64,000 nt of DNA from an uncultured Eubacteriales bacterium (GTDB taxonomy: Bacteria; Bacillota; Clostridia; Peptostreptococcales; Anaerovoracaceae): positions 51,730-115,729 of the forward strand of contig CADBJW010000009.1 in assembly GCA_902795135.1 (NCBI GenBank). Reading direction: 5' to 3'. The number at the start of each line of letters is the position of its first letter. The first letter of the stretch is position 1. The position numbers and the translations under genes are program-made. The notes under the pieces were generated by a model. The model was given only the letters and a program-made list of their open reading frames with translations, was not told the DNA's origin and did no database searches. Shown piece by piece: positions 19,404 to 27,267 of this stretch.

Positions 19404-21185
19404 TCAACCCACAGCCGCTCTAGTCGCCTTTCTCAGTGCGATTCCCAGTTCTTCGAGCTGCTCCTCGTCAACGATACCAGGAGCATCGCTGACCATACAC
19501 TGGGCATTCTGGTTCTTTGGAAATGCAATGACTTCCCGAATGGATTTTTCGCCTGTAAGGAGCATAACCAGACGGTCCAGTCCATAGGCCAGTCCGCCAT
19601 GAGGCGGAGCGCCGTACTTAAATGCTTCTACCAGGAATCCAAATTTGCCGTTGATTTCTTCTTCACCCATATTGAGGGCTTTGAACATGTCTTCCTGCAT
19701 CTCCTGATCGTGAATTCGGATGCTGCCGCCGCCAAGTTCCACGCCGTTGAGAACGATGTCATAAGCGTTTGCCAGACAGGCGTGGGGATCCGTCTTTAAC
19801 AGTTGGGCATGTTCTGCCTTTGGTGATGTAAACGGATGGTGCATTGCAGACCAGCGGTCTTCTTTCTCATCGTATTCAAACAGTGGGAAGTCAACGACCC
19901 AGAGGAAGTTGAACTGGTTGTCATCCAGCAATCCCATTTCACCGGCAATGTGTCTGCGCAGGAAACCCAGACTGTCAAATACGACCTTGTTTTTATCGGA
20001 GATGATCAGAATCAAATCCCCTGGCTTTGCGCCTAAGGAGTCCGCAATTTCACCAAGCTGCTCCGGTGCAAAGAATTTATTAACTGACGAAGATACGCCA
20101 TCGGCTTTGACCTTCATCCATACCATGCCTTTGGCACCGTAACTCTTAACTGCTTCGGTCAGCTTGTCGATTTTCTTTCTCGTGTATGCTTCCGCTCCTC
20201 CACTAATGCAAATGGCCCGGACGCTGCCTCCGGCAGCGATGGCATCTGTGAATACCTTAAATTCGCAGTCTCTGACCTGATCGGTAATATCCTGCAGCTC
20301 AAATCCAAAACGGGTGTCTGGCTTATCGCTACCGTATCTTGTCATCGCCTCTTCCCAGGTCATTCTTGGGAATGGTGTTTCAATGTCGATGCCTTTCATT
20401 TCTTTCATGACCCGTTTCAGGAACCCTTCCTGGATTCCGATTACATCATCCACATCTACAAAGGACATTTCCAGGTCGATCTGAGTAAATTCCGGTTGCC
20501 GGTCAGCACGCAAGTCTTCGTCCCGGAAACACTTGACGATTTGGAAGTACCGGTCCGTTCCACCAACCATCAGAAGCTGCTTAAAGGTCTGTGGGGACTG
20601 CGGAAGCGCATAAAAATGTCCCTGATTGACCCGGCTTGGTACCAAATAGTCTCTGGCGCCTTCCGGAGTTGATTTGATAAGCATTGGCGTTTCCACTTCT
20701 GTAAATCCGCATTCAGCGAAATAATTTCTCGCCAAGGTGGTCAGATTTGCGCGGAACGTCAGATTGTCCTGCATTTTCTTTTTTCTCAGGTCTAAATAAC
20801 GGTATTTCAATCTCAGATTGTCGTCCACATTATCATCGTCTTTGATGTAGATCGGCGGCGTGTCGGACTTGGAATAGATAACCAGATCATCAGCAATCAC
20901 TTCGATATCACCCGTCGGCATGTCCGGATTTTTGGATTCTCTTTCCGCAACAACGCCTTTGACACCAACCACGTATTCACTTCTCAATGTGTCTGCACGG
21001 TTAAATAATTCTTCCGGAATCTGATCGTTAAACAATACCTGGGTGATTCCCGTCTTGTCGCGGATATCACAGAAAATGATGCCGCCCAGATTACGTCTTT
21101 TCTGGACCCAACCGTTCAGTACAACTCGTTCGCCGATATTCTCGCTTCTCAGCTGCCCGCACATATGCGTACGCTTATAAACCAT
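19404..21185 (-). CDS. aspS: Aspartyl-tRNA synthetase
   Basis: 593 residues, the bacterial type with a GAD insertion. Blocks seen: the N-terminal OB fold (VVLNGWVQKRRNLGGIIFCDIRDKTGI), class II motif 2 (FQIVKCFRDEDLRADRQPEFTQID) and motif 3 (GLAYGLDRLVMLL). It charges tRNA-Asp, possibly also tRNA-Asn if the organism uses the indirect amidation route; that is not decided by this window. AAGGAG is before the ATG. It follows hisS, a conserved pair. Confidence 0.96.
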   Translation of the reverse strand: MVYKRTHMCGQLRSENIGERVVLNGWVQKRRNLGGIIFCDIRDKTGITQVLFNDQIPEELFNRADTLRSEYVVGVKGVVAERESKNPDMPTGDIEVIADDLVIYSKSDTPPIYIKDDDNVDDNLRLKYRYLDLRKKKMQDNLTFRANLTTLARNYFAECGFTEVETPMLIKSTPEGARDYLVPSRVNQGHFYALPQSPQTFKQLLMVGGTDRYFQIVKCFRDEDLRADRQPEFTQIDLEMSFVDVDDVIGIQEGFLKRVMKEMKGIDIETPFPRMTWEEAMTRYGSDKPDTRFGFELQDITDQVRDCEFKVFTDAIAAGGSVRAICISGGAEAYTRKKIDKLTEAVKSYGAKGMVWMKVKADGVSSSVNKFFAPEQLGEIADSLGAKPGDLILIISDKNKVVFDSLGFLRRHIAGEMGLLDDNQFNFLWVVDFPLFEYDEKEDRWSAMHHPFTSPKAEHAQLLKTDPHACLANAYDIVLNGVELGGGSIRIHDQEMQEDMFKALNMGEEEINGKFGFLVEAFKYGAPPHGGLAYGLDRLVMLLTGEKSIREVIAFPKNQNAQCMVSDAPGIVDEEQLEELGIALRKATRAAVG

Positions 21186-21223
21186 CTGTCAATTCTCCTT
21201 CAAGTTATAGTCTTATTTCTCGA

Positions 21224-22477
21224 TTATTTTGTCAGTTCCTCAATGATTTGATCGATTGGAACTTCTCTCTGTTCACCGGATTCCATATCCTTGATCTGCA
21301 GTTTGCCTTCGTTCAGTTCGTTTTCTCCGATGACTACTGTTTTCGCAGCGCCTACCCGGTTGGCGAACTTAAACTGATTCTTGAAGTTTCTGCCCATAAC
21401 GTCCATCTGCACGGCAACACCGGCAAGTCTCAGATCGTGCATCAGTTTCAGCGCAAAGGCCTTTGCTTTATCGCCCATAAATGCGATAAACACTTCGGTG
21501 CCTTCCGGTTTCGGGATCTCAACGCCGCAGGCTTCCATGGTCATCAGGATACGTTCCTTACCCATGCCCCAGCCAACGCCAGGTGTGGACGGTCCGCCGA
21601 TTTCTTCGATGAGCCCGTCATATCTGCCGCCGCCGCATACGGTGCCCTGTGCACCGATTTTCGTAGTGACGAATTCAAAGGCAGTCTTTGTATAATAGTC
21701 CAATCCACGAACGATTTTCGGGTTGACCGTATATTTGATTCCAAAAGCATCCAGATTTGCTTTCAGCTGTTCAAAGGCCTCTTTGCAGTCATCGCAGAGG
21801 AAATCCAACATCATTGGAGCATCCTTGACCAACTCCTGGTCGATTGGGGACTTGCAGTCCAGAATTCTCATCGGATTGGTGTGGAACCGTTCCTGACAAG
21901 TCGGACAAAGTTCATCGTACTTCGGTTCCAGGAATTTGCGCAGTGCGTCTCTGTGTTTGCTTCTGCATTCCGGACATCCCACACTGTTGATCTGCAGTTC
22001 AACATCGGTGATTCCCATTTCATTGATAAAGTCATATCCGATGGCGATGATTTCCGCATCAGCCATCATATTCATCGTGCCGAAGGTCTCAACACCAAAC
22101 TGGTGGAATTCTCTCAGACGACCGGACTGTGGTTTTTCGTATCTGCAGCAAGGAATGTTGTAGTAAACCTTCGTCGGCTGCGGATCCGCATACGTCTTGT
22201 GTTCGCAAAGAGCTCTGCAAACCGGAGAAGTCCCTTCCGGTCTCAGTGTGATGCTGCGGTTTCCAAAGTCCTTAAAGGTATACATTTCTTTCTGCACGAT
22301 GTCCGTAGTATCTCCAACACCTCTCTGAAACAGTTCTGTATGCTCAAAAATCGGCGTTCTGACTTCTGTGAAGCCGTATCTCCTGCATATTTCTGCGAAT
22401 TTTTCTTCGATATAGTGCCACTTATAAACCTGATCCGGCATTACATCTTTTGTTCCTTTCGGTGCATTTGTCAACAT
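21224..22477 (-). CDS. hisS: Histidyl-tRNA synthetase
   Basis: 417 residues with motif 2 (RPEGTSPVCRAL), the HisA motif RGLDYYTKTAFEF and motif 3 (GVGWGMGKERILM). Cys pairs CPECRSKHRDALRK and CPTCQERF suggest a small metal-binding insert, as in several clostridial HisRS. The C-terminal domain (anticodon-binding) follows from about residue 330. GGAGG precedes the start, which overlaps the hemZ stop by 7 bp. Confidence 0.96.
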   Translation of the reverse strand: MLTNAPKGTKDVMPDQVYKWHYIEEKFAEICRRYGFTEVRTPIFEHTELFQRGVGDTTDIVQKEMYTFKDFGNRSITLRPEGTSPVCRALCEHKTYADPQPTKVYYNIPCCRYEKPQSGRLREFHQFGVETFGTMNMMADAEIIAIGYDFINEMGITDVELQINSVGCPECRSKHRDALRKFLEPKYDELCPTCQERFHTNPMRILDCKSPIDQELVKDAPMMLDFLCDDCKEAFEQLKANLDAFGIKYTVNPKIVRGLDYYTKTAFEFVTTKIGAQGTVCGGGRYDGLIEEIGGPSTPGVGWGMGKERILMTMEACGVEIPKPEGTEVFIAFMGDKAKAFALKLMHDLRLAGVAVQMDVMGRNFKNQFKFANRVGAAKTVVIGENELNEGKLQIKDMESGEQREVPIDQIIEELTK

Positions 22478-23925
22478 GATACGATTCCTCCTGTTCTTTT
22501 TCTGTTTATCATTTCGTCAATGCGTTCTATATAAATCTGATAATTTGACACGTTTGCGATCCGCTCCAGACGGTTCTCCGCCGGATAATAGACCTTGCTG
22601 ATTCCGCCGGCTCCAAGAGCCAGAATGGATTGCCCTTCTTCCATGATCCGGATATTGTAGACCGACACCTTATCATCCTTACAGAAACCGGTATTTTCCG
22701 TATTTCCCGAAGTGTGTTTCTGCCGGTACAGGTAATAAGGCTGGAATCCCTTGTCCCGCAAGGCTGCATGGGCATCTTTCAGCATTTCTTCCCTTAAAAG
22801 CTCATCCTTGTAATTAAAGTTTTCATCCCATTCTTTAAGTTTGGATGCCCGTTTTACGGCCAGTGTATGCAGTGTAATGTTATCGGCTCCCAGTTCCATG
22901 ATTTCCCTGAGACTCGTCCGGAAATCTTCCAGGGATTCTCCCGGTAATCCTGCAATCAGGTCCGTATTGATGACCGGCACGCCGCATTTCTTCGCGATTT
23001 CAAAAGCCTTATACACATCTTGGACCGTATGTTTGCGTCCGATAATGTCTAGAGTCTCCTGCTTCGTGGTCTGCGGATTGATACTGATTCGATCCACGCC
23101 GTGATCCAGGAGCACCTTGACCTTATCCTCTGTAATGGTGTCCGGCCGTCCAGCTTCAACGGTATATTCTTTTAAGGGGCCTTGTGCTCCCACTGCGTCC
23201 TCTGGTATTCCAAAGGCTTTCGCCGTCTTTGTGAGCAACTCATCCAGTTGCTTTGCCGAAAGCGTGGTTGGCGTTCCTCCACCAAAATAAATGGTTTCGA
23301 TTTCATAATGCTCCGGCCAATGAATCACTTCGCATCCTTCTGGTCGGTATCCTACGGCAGTGCATACATGGCTCGCTTGCCATCCTGCAGGTCTTCCTTC
23401 CCGGAGCATCTGTCCGCAGACCTCGATCTCGTGATGCAGTGCTTCCAGATACCGATCGATCTCACGATCCCCTACCTGATTGGAAGTAAAGGAACAATAG
23501 AGACAGCGGGTCGGACAGAATGGAATGCCAATGTAAATCGATAAGCTTCCCAGCTTTGGCTGACCGATCTGATCCCTCTGGTAGTCCAGTATTTCCTGTG
23601 TTAAACCAGCCTTGCTCTCATGGAGGTAATAGTCCTGTTTCAGGATTCCATTCACGTCTGCGGTCTGTTTGCGCAGTTCTCCGGCCAGTTTCACCGGACG
23701 GATTCCGGTTAGGATTCCCCATTTCGGACGTTTGCCCGTCACCTCCGTCAAATCGTCATAAATCTGGCGCTTGATGTCATCCTTGTCACCCTGAAAGGTG
23801 TAAGCAAAGTCGATCTCTGTATCGGTGTCTTTGCAGATTTCGTATTCGGATGGCTGGAGAAAGACCTTGATCAGCTCTTCGTATTGGTTTGTATTTTCGA
23901 TGCCCTTAAATTGAAATCTATACAC
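22471..23925 (-). CDS. hemZ: Oxygen-independent coproporphyrinogen III dehydrogenase HemZ
   Basis: 484 residues, GTG start. The radical SAM cluster motif is IPFCPTRCLYCSF (CxxxCxxC), followed by IYFGGGTPTTL and PDTITEDKV. The extra N-terminal domain of about 150 residues is what separates HemZ from HemN. Between HEIEVCGQML and IETIYFGGG lies an insertion of roughly 30 residues with two Cys, unlike relatives I recall. Family members decarboxylate coproporphyrinogen III, but many HemZ proteins in organisms without heme synthesis have other substrates. hisS overlaps its end. Confidence 0.85.
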   Translation of the reverse strand: MYRFQFKGIENTNQYEELIKVFLQPSEYEICKDTDTEIDFAYTFQGDKDDIKRQIYDDLTEVTGKRPKWGILTGIRPVKLAGELRKQTADVNGILKQDYYLHESKAGLTQEILDYQRDQIGQPKLGSLSIYIGIPFCPTRCLYCSFTSNQVGDREIDRYLEALHHEIEVCGQMLREGRPAGWQASHVCTAVGYRPEGCEVIHWPEHYEIETIYFGGGTPTTLSAKQLDELLTKTAKAFGIPEDAVGAQGPLKEYTVEAGRPDTITEDKVKVLLDHGVDRISINPQTTKQETLDIIGRKHTVQDVYKAFEIAKKCGVPVINTDLIAGLPGESLEDFRTSLREIMELGADNITLHTLAVKRASKLKEWDENFNYKDELLREEMLKDAHAALRDKGFQPYYLYRQKHTSGNTENTGFCKDDKVSVYNIRIMEEGQSILALGAGGISKVYYPAENRLERIANVSNYQIYIERIDEMINRKRTGGIVSC

Positions 23926-23936
23926 GATTCGTTTAT

Positions 23937-24560
23937 CTATACAAATGGATTGTGTTCTTTTTCAAATCCGATCAATGTCGGTCCCATATGCCCTGGCAAG
24001 ACTTGTGTGTCATCCGGCAATGTCCACAGTTTCTCATGGATCGCATCCGCCAAATCCTGGAAGGATGATCCAGGGAAGTCGGTTCTGCCAATGGATGCAT
24101 GGAATAGCGTGTCGCCGCTGAATAAGGTGTTTTCGTTGGAAACGTAAACACACATTCCACCCGGTGAATGACCCGGTGTAAACAGGAATTCCAATTGCAT
24201 GCCGCCGACTTGCAGGGTGTCACCATCTTTTACCCAGAGATCCGCTGTAATGGATGTAGGCTTGCCGAACTGGACACTCATGTTAAAGTGGGCGTCAGAC
24301 AACATGGCGGCTTCCTTTTCATGGGCGACGACCTTGGCATCTGGAAAGTCCTTCAGGAAGTCCTTTACACCCATGATATGATCGGAGTGTCCATGGGTCA
24401 GAATGATGTATTCCAGCTGGACTCCCAGCTCTCTGATTTTATCGGAGAGCGCCGGTTTATAGTCGCCCGGATCGACGATAAAACCTTTTTTGGTCTCTTC
24501 GTCATAAGCAAAATATGTATTGGTTGCAATCACGGTGGTCGTTAAGCTGAGTACTTGCAT
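23937..24560 (-). CDS. Metallo-beta-lactamase fold hydrolase (glyoxalase II-like)
   Basis: 207 residues. THGHSDHIMG is the HxHxDH metal motif, with FTPGHSPGGM, LFSGDTLF and PGHMGPT supplying the later metal ligands. Length and layout match the YcbL/YqgX group of small glyoxalase II-like proteins, which cleave thioesters; the substrate is unknown. AAGGAG precedes the ATG. It lies between dtd and hemZ in the relA run, the same place as in many Clostridia. Confidence 0.85.
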   Translation of the reverse strand: MQVLSLTTTVIATNTYFAYDEETKKGFIVDPGDYKPALSDKIRELGVQLEYIILTHGHSDHIMGVKDFLKDFPDAKVVAHEKEAAMLSDAHFNMSVQFGKPTSITADLWVKDGDTLQVGGMQLEFLFTPGHSPGGMCVYVSNENTLFSGDTLFHASIGRTDFPGSSFQDLADAIHEKLWTLPDDTQVLPGHMGPTLIGFEKEHNPFV

Positions 24561-24575
24561 GTGATTCTCCTTTTT

Positions 24576-25025
24576 TTAAAACTCCTTCTGACTATCCAGC
24601 AAGATGGTTACCGGACCGTCATTGGCAATGTCCACGAGCATTTCTGTTTGGAAGATGCCTTCTTCTACGTGCAAACCGTTGGCTTTGAGACGGTCAATGA
24701 CGGACCGATACAACGCGTTGGCTTCCTCTGGGCCTGCAGCGTCGAAATAGCTGGGACGGTTGCCTTTGCGAACGTCTCCCAAAAGGGTAAATTGGGAAAC
24801 GGCCAGAATTTCACCTCCGGCATCTTTGATGTTTACATTCATAACGCCGTTCTCATCGTCAAAGACGCGGAGGGCGGCAATTTTTCTAGCGATATAATCC
24901 GCATCCGCTTCGGTGTCACCTTTTTTCACTCCGATCAAGACCATCAGTCCCTGACCGATGCTGCCGGTTATCGTTCCGTCAACGGTGACTTTGCTGTTTT
25001 TTACTCTCTGTACAACTGCTCTCAT
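24576..25025 (-). CDS. dtd: D-aminoacyl-tRNA deacylase
   Basis: 149 residues with both DTD motifs: LAVSQFTLLGDVRKGNRPSY (SQFTL, catalytic) and TEMLVDIANDGPVTILLDS (the cis-Gly-Pro type NxGPVT). It removes D-amino acids and glycine mischarged onto tRNA. It follows relA by 22 bp, the standard Firmicutes order. Confidence 0.96.
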   Translation of the reverse strand: MRAVVQRVKNSKVTVDGTITGSIGQGLMVLIGVKKGDTEADADYIARKIAALRVFDDENGVMNVNIKDAGGEILAVSQFTLLGDVRKGNRPSYFDAAGPEEANALYRSVIDRLKANGLHVEEGIFQTEMLVDIANDGPVTILLDSQKEF

Positions 25026-25047
25026 AGCTTTTGGTTGGTCTTCTTGG

Positions 25048-27255
25048 TTACGTCCGGTTTCGATAGGCTTCCACGACGCCGGATATGTTTTTGAAGGAAC
25101 GGCAGATTTTTTCTATCTGATCTTTGCTCTTAACCATCAGTTTCAGATCGATTTTATACGTTTCGTCCCGGTTCTCATGAGCGTTGAGTCCCATAATGCG
25201 CACGTCCATGTCTTCGCAGATTTTCGAAACGTTAGAGAGAATTCCCTTCTGGTCTCCAGCGATGAGACATACCTCGCCGGAAAATTCCGTTCCCATTTTT
25301 TCAGGATCCCAAATAACATCGATAAATCGATCCCGTTCTTCCGGAGGCATGGCCTTTATATTATCGCAATCCTTACGATGGACGGTAATGCCACGGCCCT
25401 TTGTAATGTATCCGATGATGTCATCACCGGGCACAGGACTGCAGCAGTTGGCCATCCGAATCATCAGATTGTCAACGCCTTCGACCATAACCCCGGAGTC
25501 GTCCTTACGGTATTTTTTCTCGTGCTCCGCACGTTTGCTTGTCTTTTCACTGATTTCATTCAGATCATCGATCAGGGACTTTTCTTCCTTATCTTCGATA
25601 ATCTGATGTTCTTCATCATAATACTTCTTAAGCAGAGCTGCGACTTTTGTCTGGAAGTTACCTCCGTAACTAAGCTGGGTATACAGTTCGTCCGAACTCT
25701 TAAATTCCAGTTCCCGAAGCGCCTTGTTGATATAGGCGTTCTTGAGCATCAGCTTCGGATCATAGCCCTTCTTTCGCAGGTACTGATTGAACAGATCCTT
25801 GCCCTTATCGACCGAGTCGCTCTTGTTTTCTTTTTTCAGCCACTGACGGATCTTGTTTCTGGCAGAACTGCTCTTGGCGATTTTTAGCCAGTCAATGCTC
25901 GGCCCTGCAGAATTGGCTGAGGTTACGATCTCAATAATGTTCCCGTTCTCCAGTTCATGGTCAATGGTGACCATTTTACCGTTGACTTTGGCACCGACAC
26001 ATTTGCAACCAACGTCAGAGTGGATTTTAAAAGCAAAGTCCAAAGGCGTCGCGCCCGCCGGCAATTCGATGACATCACCCTGCGGCGTGAAAACGAACAC
26101 CTGGTTAGAGAACAGATCCATTTTCAGAGATTCCATAAATTCCTTTGGATCTTTGACGTCCTTTTGCCATTCCAGCGCCTGACGCAGCCAGGAAAGTTTG
26201 ACTTCTTCCTTGTCAGAGGCAATGCCTTCTTTGTATTTCCAGTGAGCCGCAATACCGTATTCAGCGATGCGGTGCATTTCGTAGGTTCGAATCTGGATTT
26301 CAAAAGGCTTACCGGAGTCACCGATGACCGTCGTATGAAGGGACTGGTACATGTTCGGTTTAGGCATGGCAATATAGTCTTTGAATCTTCCCGGAATCGG
26401 TTTCCAAAGGGTATGAACCAAACCCAATACCGCATAACAGTCACGCACGGTTTCCACGATGATACGAACCGCTAAAAGGTCGAAAATCTCATCGATGGTT
26501 TTATGCTGGTACCGCATTTTCTTATAAATGCTGTAGAAGTGTTTCGATCTGCCGTAAATTTCATGTTTGATGCCGATTTCATCCAAGGTCGCACGAATTT
26601 TATCGACGACGTGATCGATGACTTCTTCTCGTTCCTCTTTTCGTTCACTAACCTGTTCTGCCAGATCATAATATGCTTCCGGTTCCAGGAATTTGAGCGC
26701 GATGTCCTCCAGTTCCATCTTCATGGTGTAGATACCAAGTCTGGCTGCCAGAGGTGCGTAAATGTCCAGGGTTTCCTGACACTTCTCGATGATCTTGTCG
26801 TGGGTCATGTAGTTGATCGTACGCAGATTATGTAAACGGTCAGACAGTTTTATGATCAGAACTCTTATATCTTTGGACATGGCCAGAAACATCTTACGCA
26901 GGTTTTCGACCTGACGCACTTCATTGCTGGCCGATTTCAGAGTACCTAACTTCGTGACGCCGTCAACCAATAGCGTAATCTCATCGCCGAAATCATTTCG
27001 CAGTTCCTCTTTGGTATATGGTGTGTCTTCGACGACATCGTGAAGCAACCCGGCAACGATGGTTTCTTCATCCATGCCCAGGCCGGCAAGAATCTCAGCA
27101 ACGGCCATCGGATGGATCAGGTAAGGTTCCCCCGATTTTCGCAGCTGTCCGCGGTGCATCTCTTCTGCAGTATCATAGGCTCTGGAGATGAGATCCATGT
27201 CATATTTAGGGTTTTGCTCTAAAATCGTCTTAAGAAATTCTGATTTTTTCTTCAT
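25048..27255 (-). CDS. relA: Bifunctional (p)ppGpp synthase/hydrolase RelA/SpoT
   Basis: 735 residues, full-length Rsh. In order: HD hydrolase (VAGLLHDVVEDTPYTKEEL, KLSDRLHNLRTI), synthetase (YGRSKHFYSIYKKMRY; KDYIAMPKPNMYQSLHTTVIG), TGS domain (FVFTPQGDVIELPAGATPLDFAF), and a C-terminal zinc-finger/ACT region (MANCCSPVPGDDIIGYITKGRG). Both catalytic centres look intact, so it can make and destroy the alarmone. It sits 12 bp after secDF and leads a run of tRNA-synthetase genes whose products generate its starvation signal. Confidence 0.97.
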   Translation of the reverse strand: MKKKSEFLKTILEQNPKYDMDLISRAYDTAEEMHRGQLRKSGEPYLIHPMAVAEILAGLGMDEETIVAGLLHDVVEDTPYTKEELRNDFGDEITLLVDGVTKLGTLKSASNEVRQVENLRKMFLAMSKDIRVLIIKLSDRLHNLRTINYMTHDKIIEKCQETLDIYAPLAARLGIYTMKMELEDIALKFLEPEAYYDLAEQVSERKEEREEVIDHVVDKIRATLDEIGIKHEIYGRSKHFYSIYKKMRYQHKTIDEIFDLLAVRIIVETVRDCYAVLGLVHTLWKPIPGRFKDYIAMPKPNMYQSLHTTVIGDSGKPFEIQIRTYEMHRIAEYGIAAHWKYKEGIASDKEEVKLSWLRQALEWQKDVKDPKEFMESLKMDLFSNQVFVFTPQGDVIELPAGATPLDFAFKIHSDVGCKCVGAKVNGKMVTIDHELENGNIIEIVTSANSAGPSIDWLKIAKSSSARNKIRQWLKKENKSDSVDKGKDLFNQYLRKKGYDPKLMLKNAYINKALRELEFKSSDELYTQLSYGGNFQTKVAALLKKYYDEEHQIIEDKEEKSLIDDLNEISEKTSKRAEHEKKYRKDDSGVMVEGVDNLMIRMANCCSPVPGDDIIGYITKGRGITVHRKDCDNIKAMPPEERDRFIDVIWDPEKMGTEFSGEVCLIAGDQKGILSNVSKICEDMDVRIMGLNAHENRDETYKIDLKLMVKSKDQIEKICRSFKNISGVVEAYRNRT

Positions 27256-27267
27256 ATGTCTCCACTG

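Noticed and set aside
21186-21223. T-box or other leader before aspS/hisS/leuS
   Set aside because: The gaps upstream of the three synthetase genes are too short (overlap to 46 bp) to hold one, and no T-box core is present.
21248-22534. Long plus-strand open frame of 428 codons
   Set aside because: It lies wholly opposite hisS, which has all class II synthetase motifs; the plus frame has no recognisable domain or ribosome binding site.
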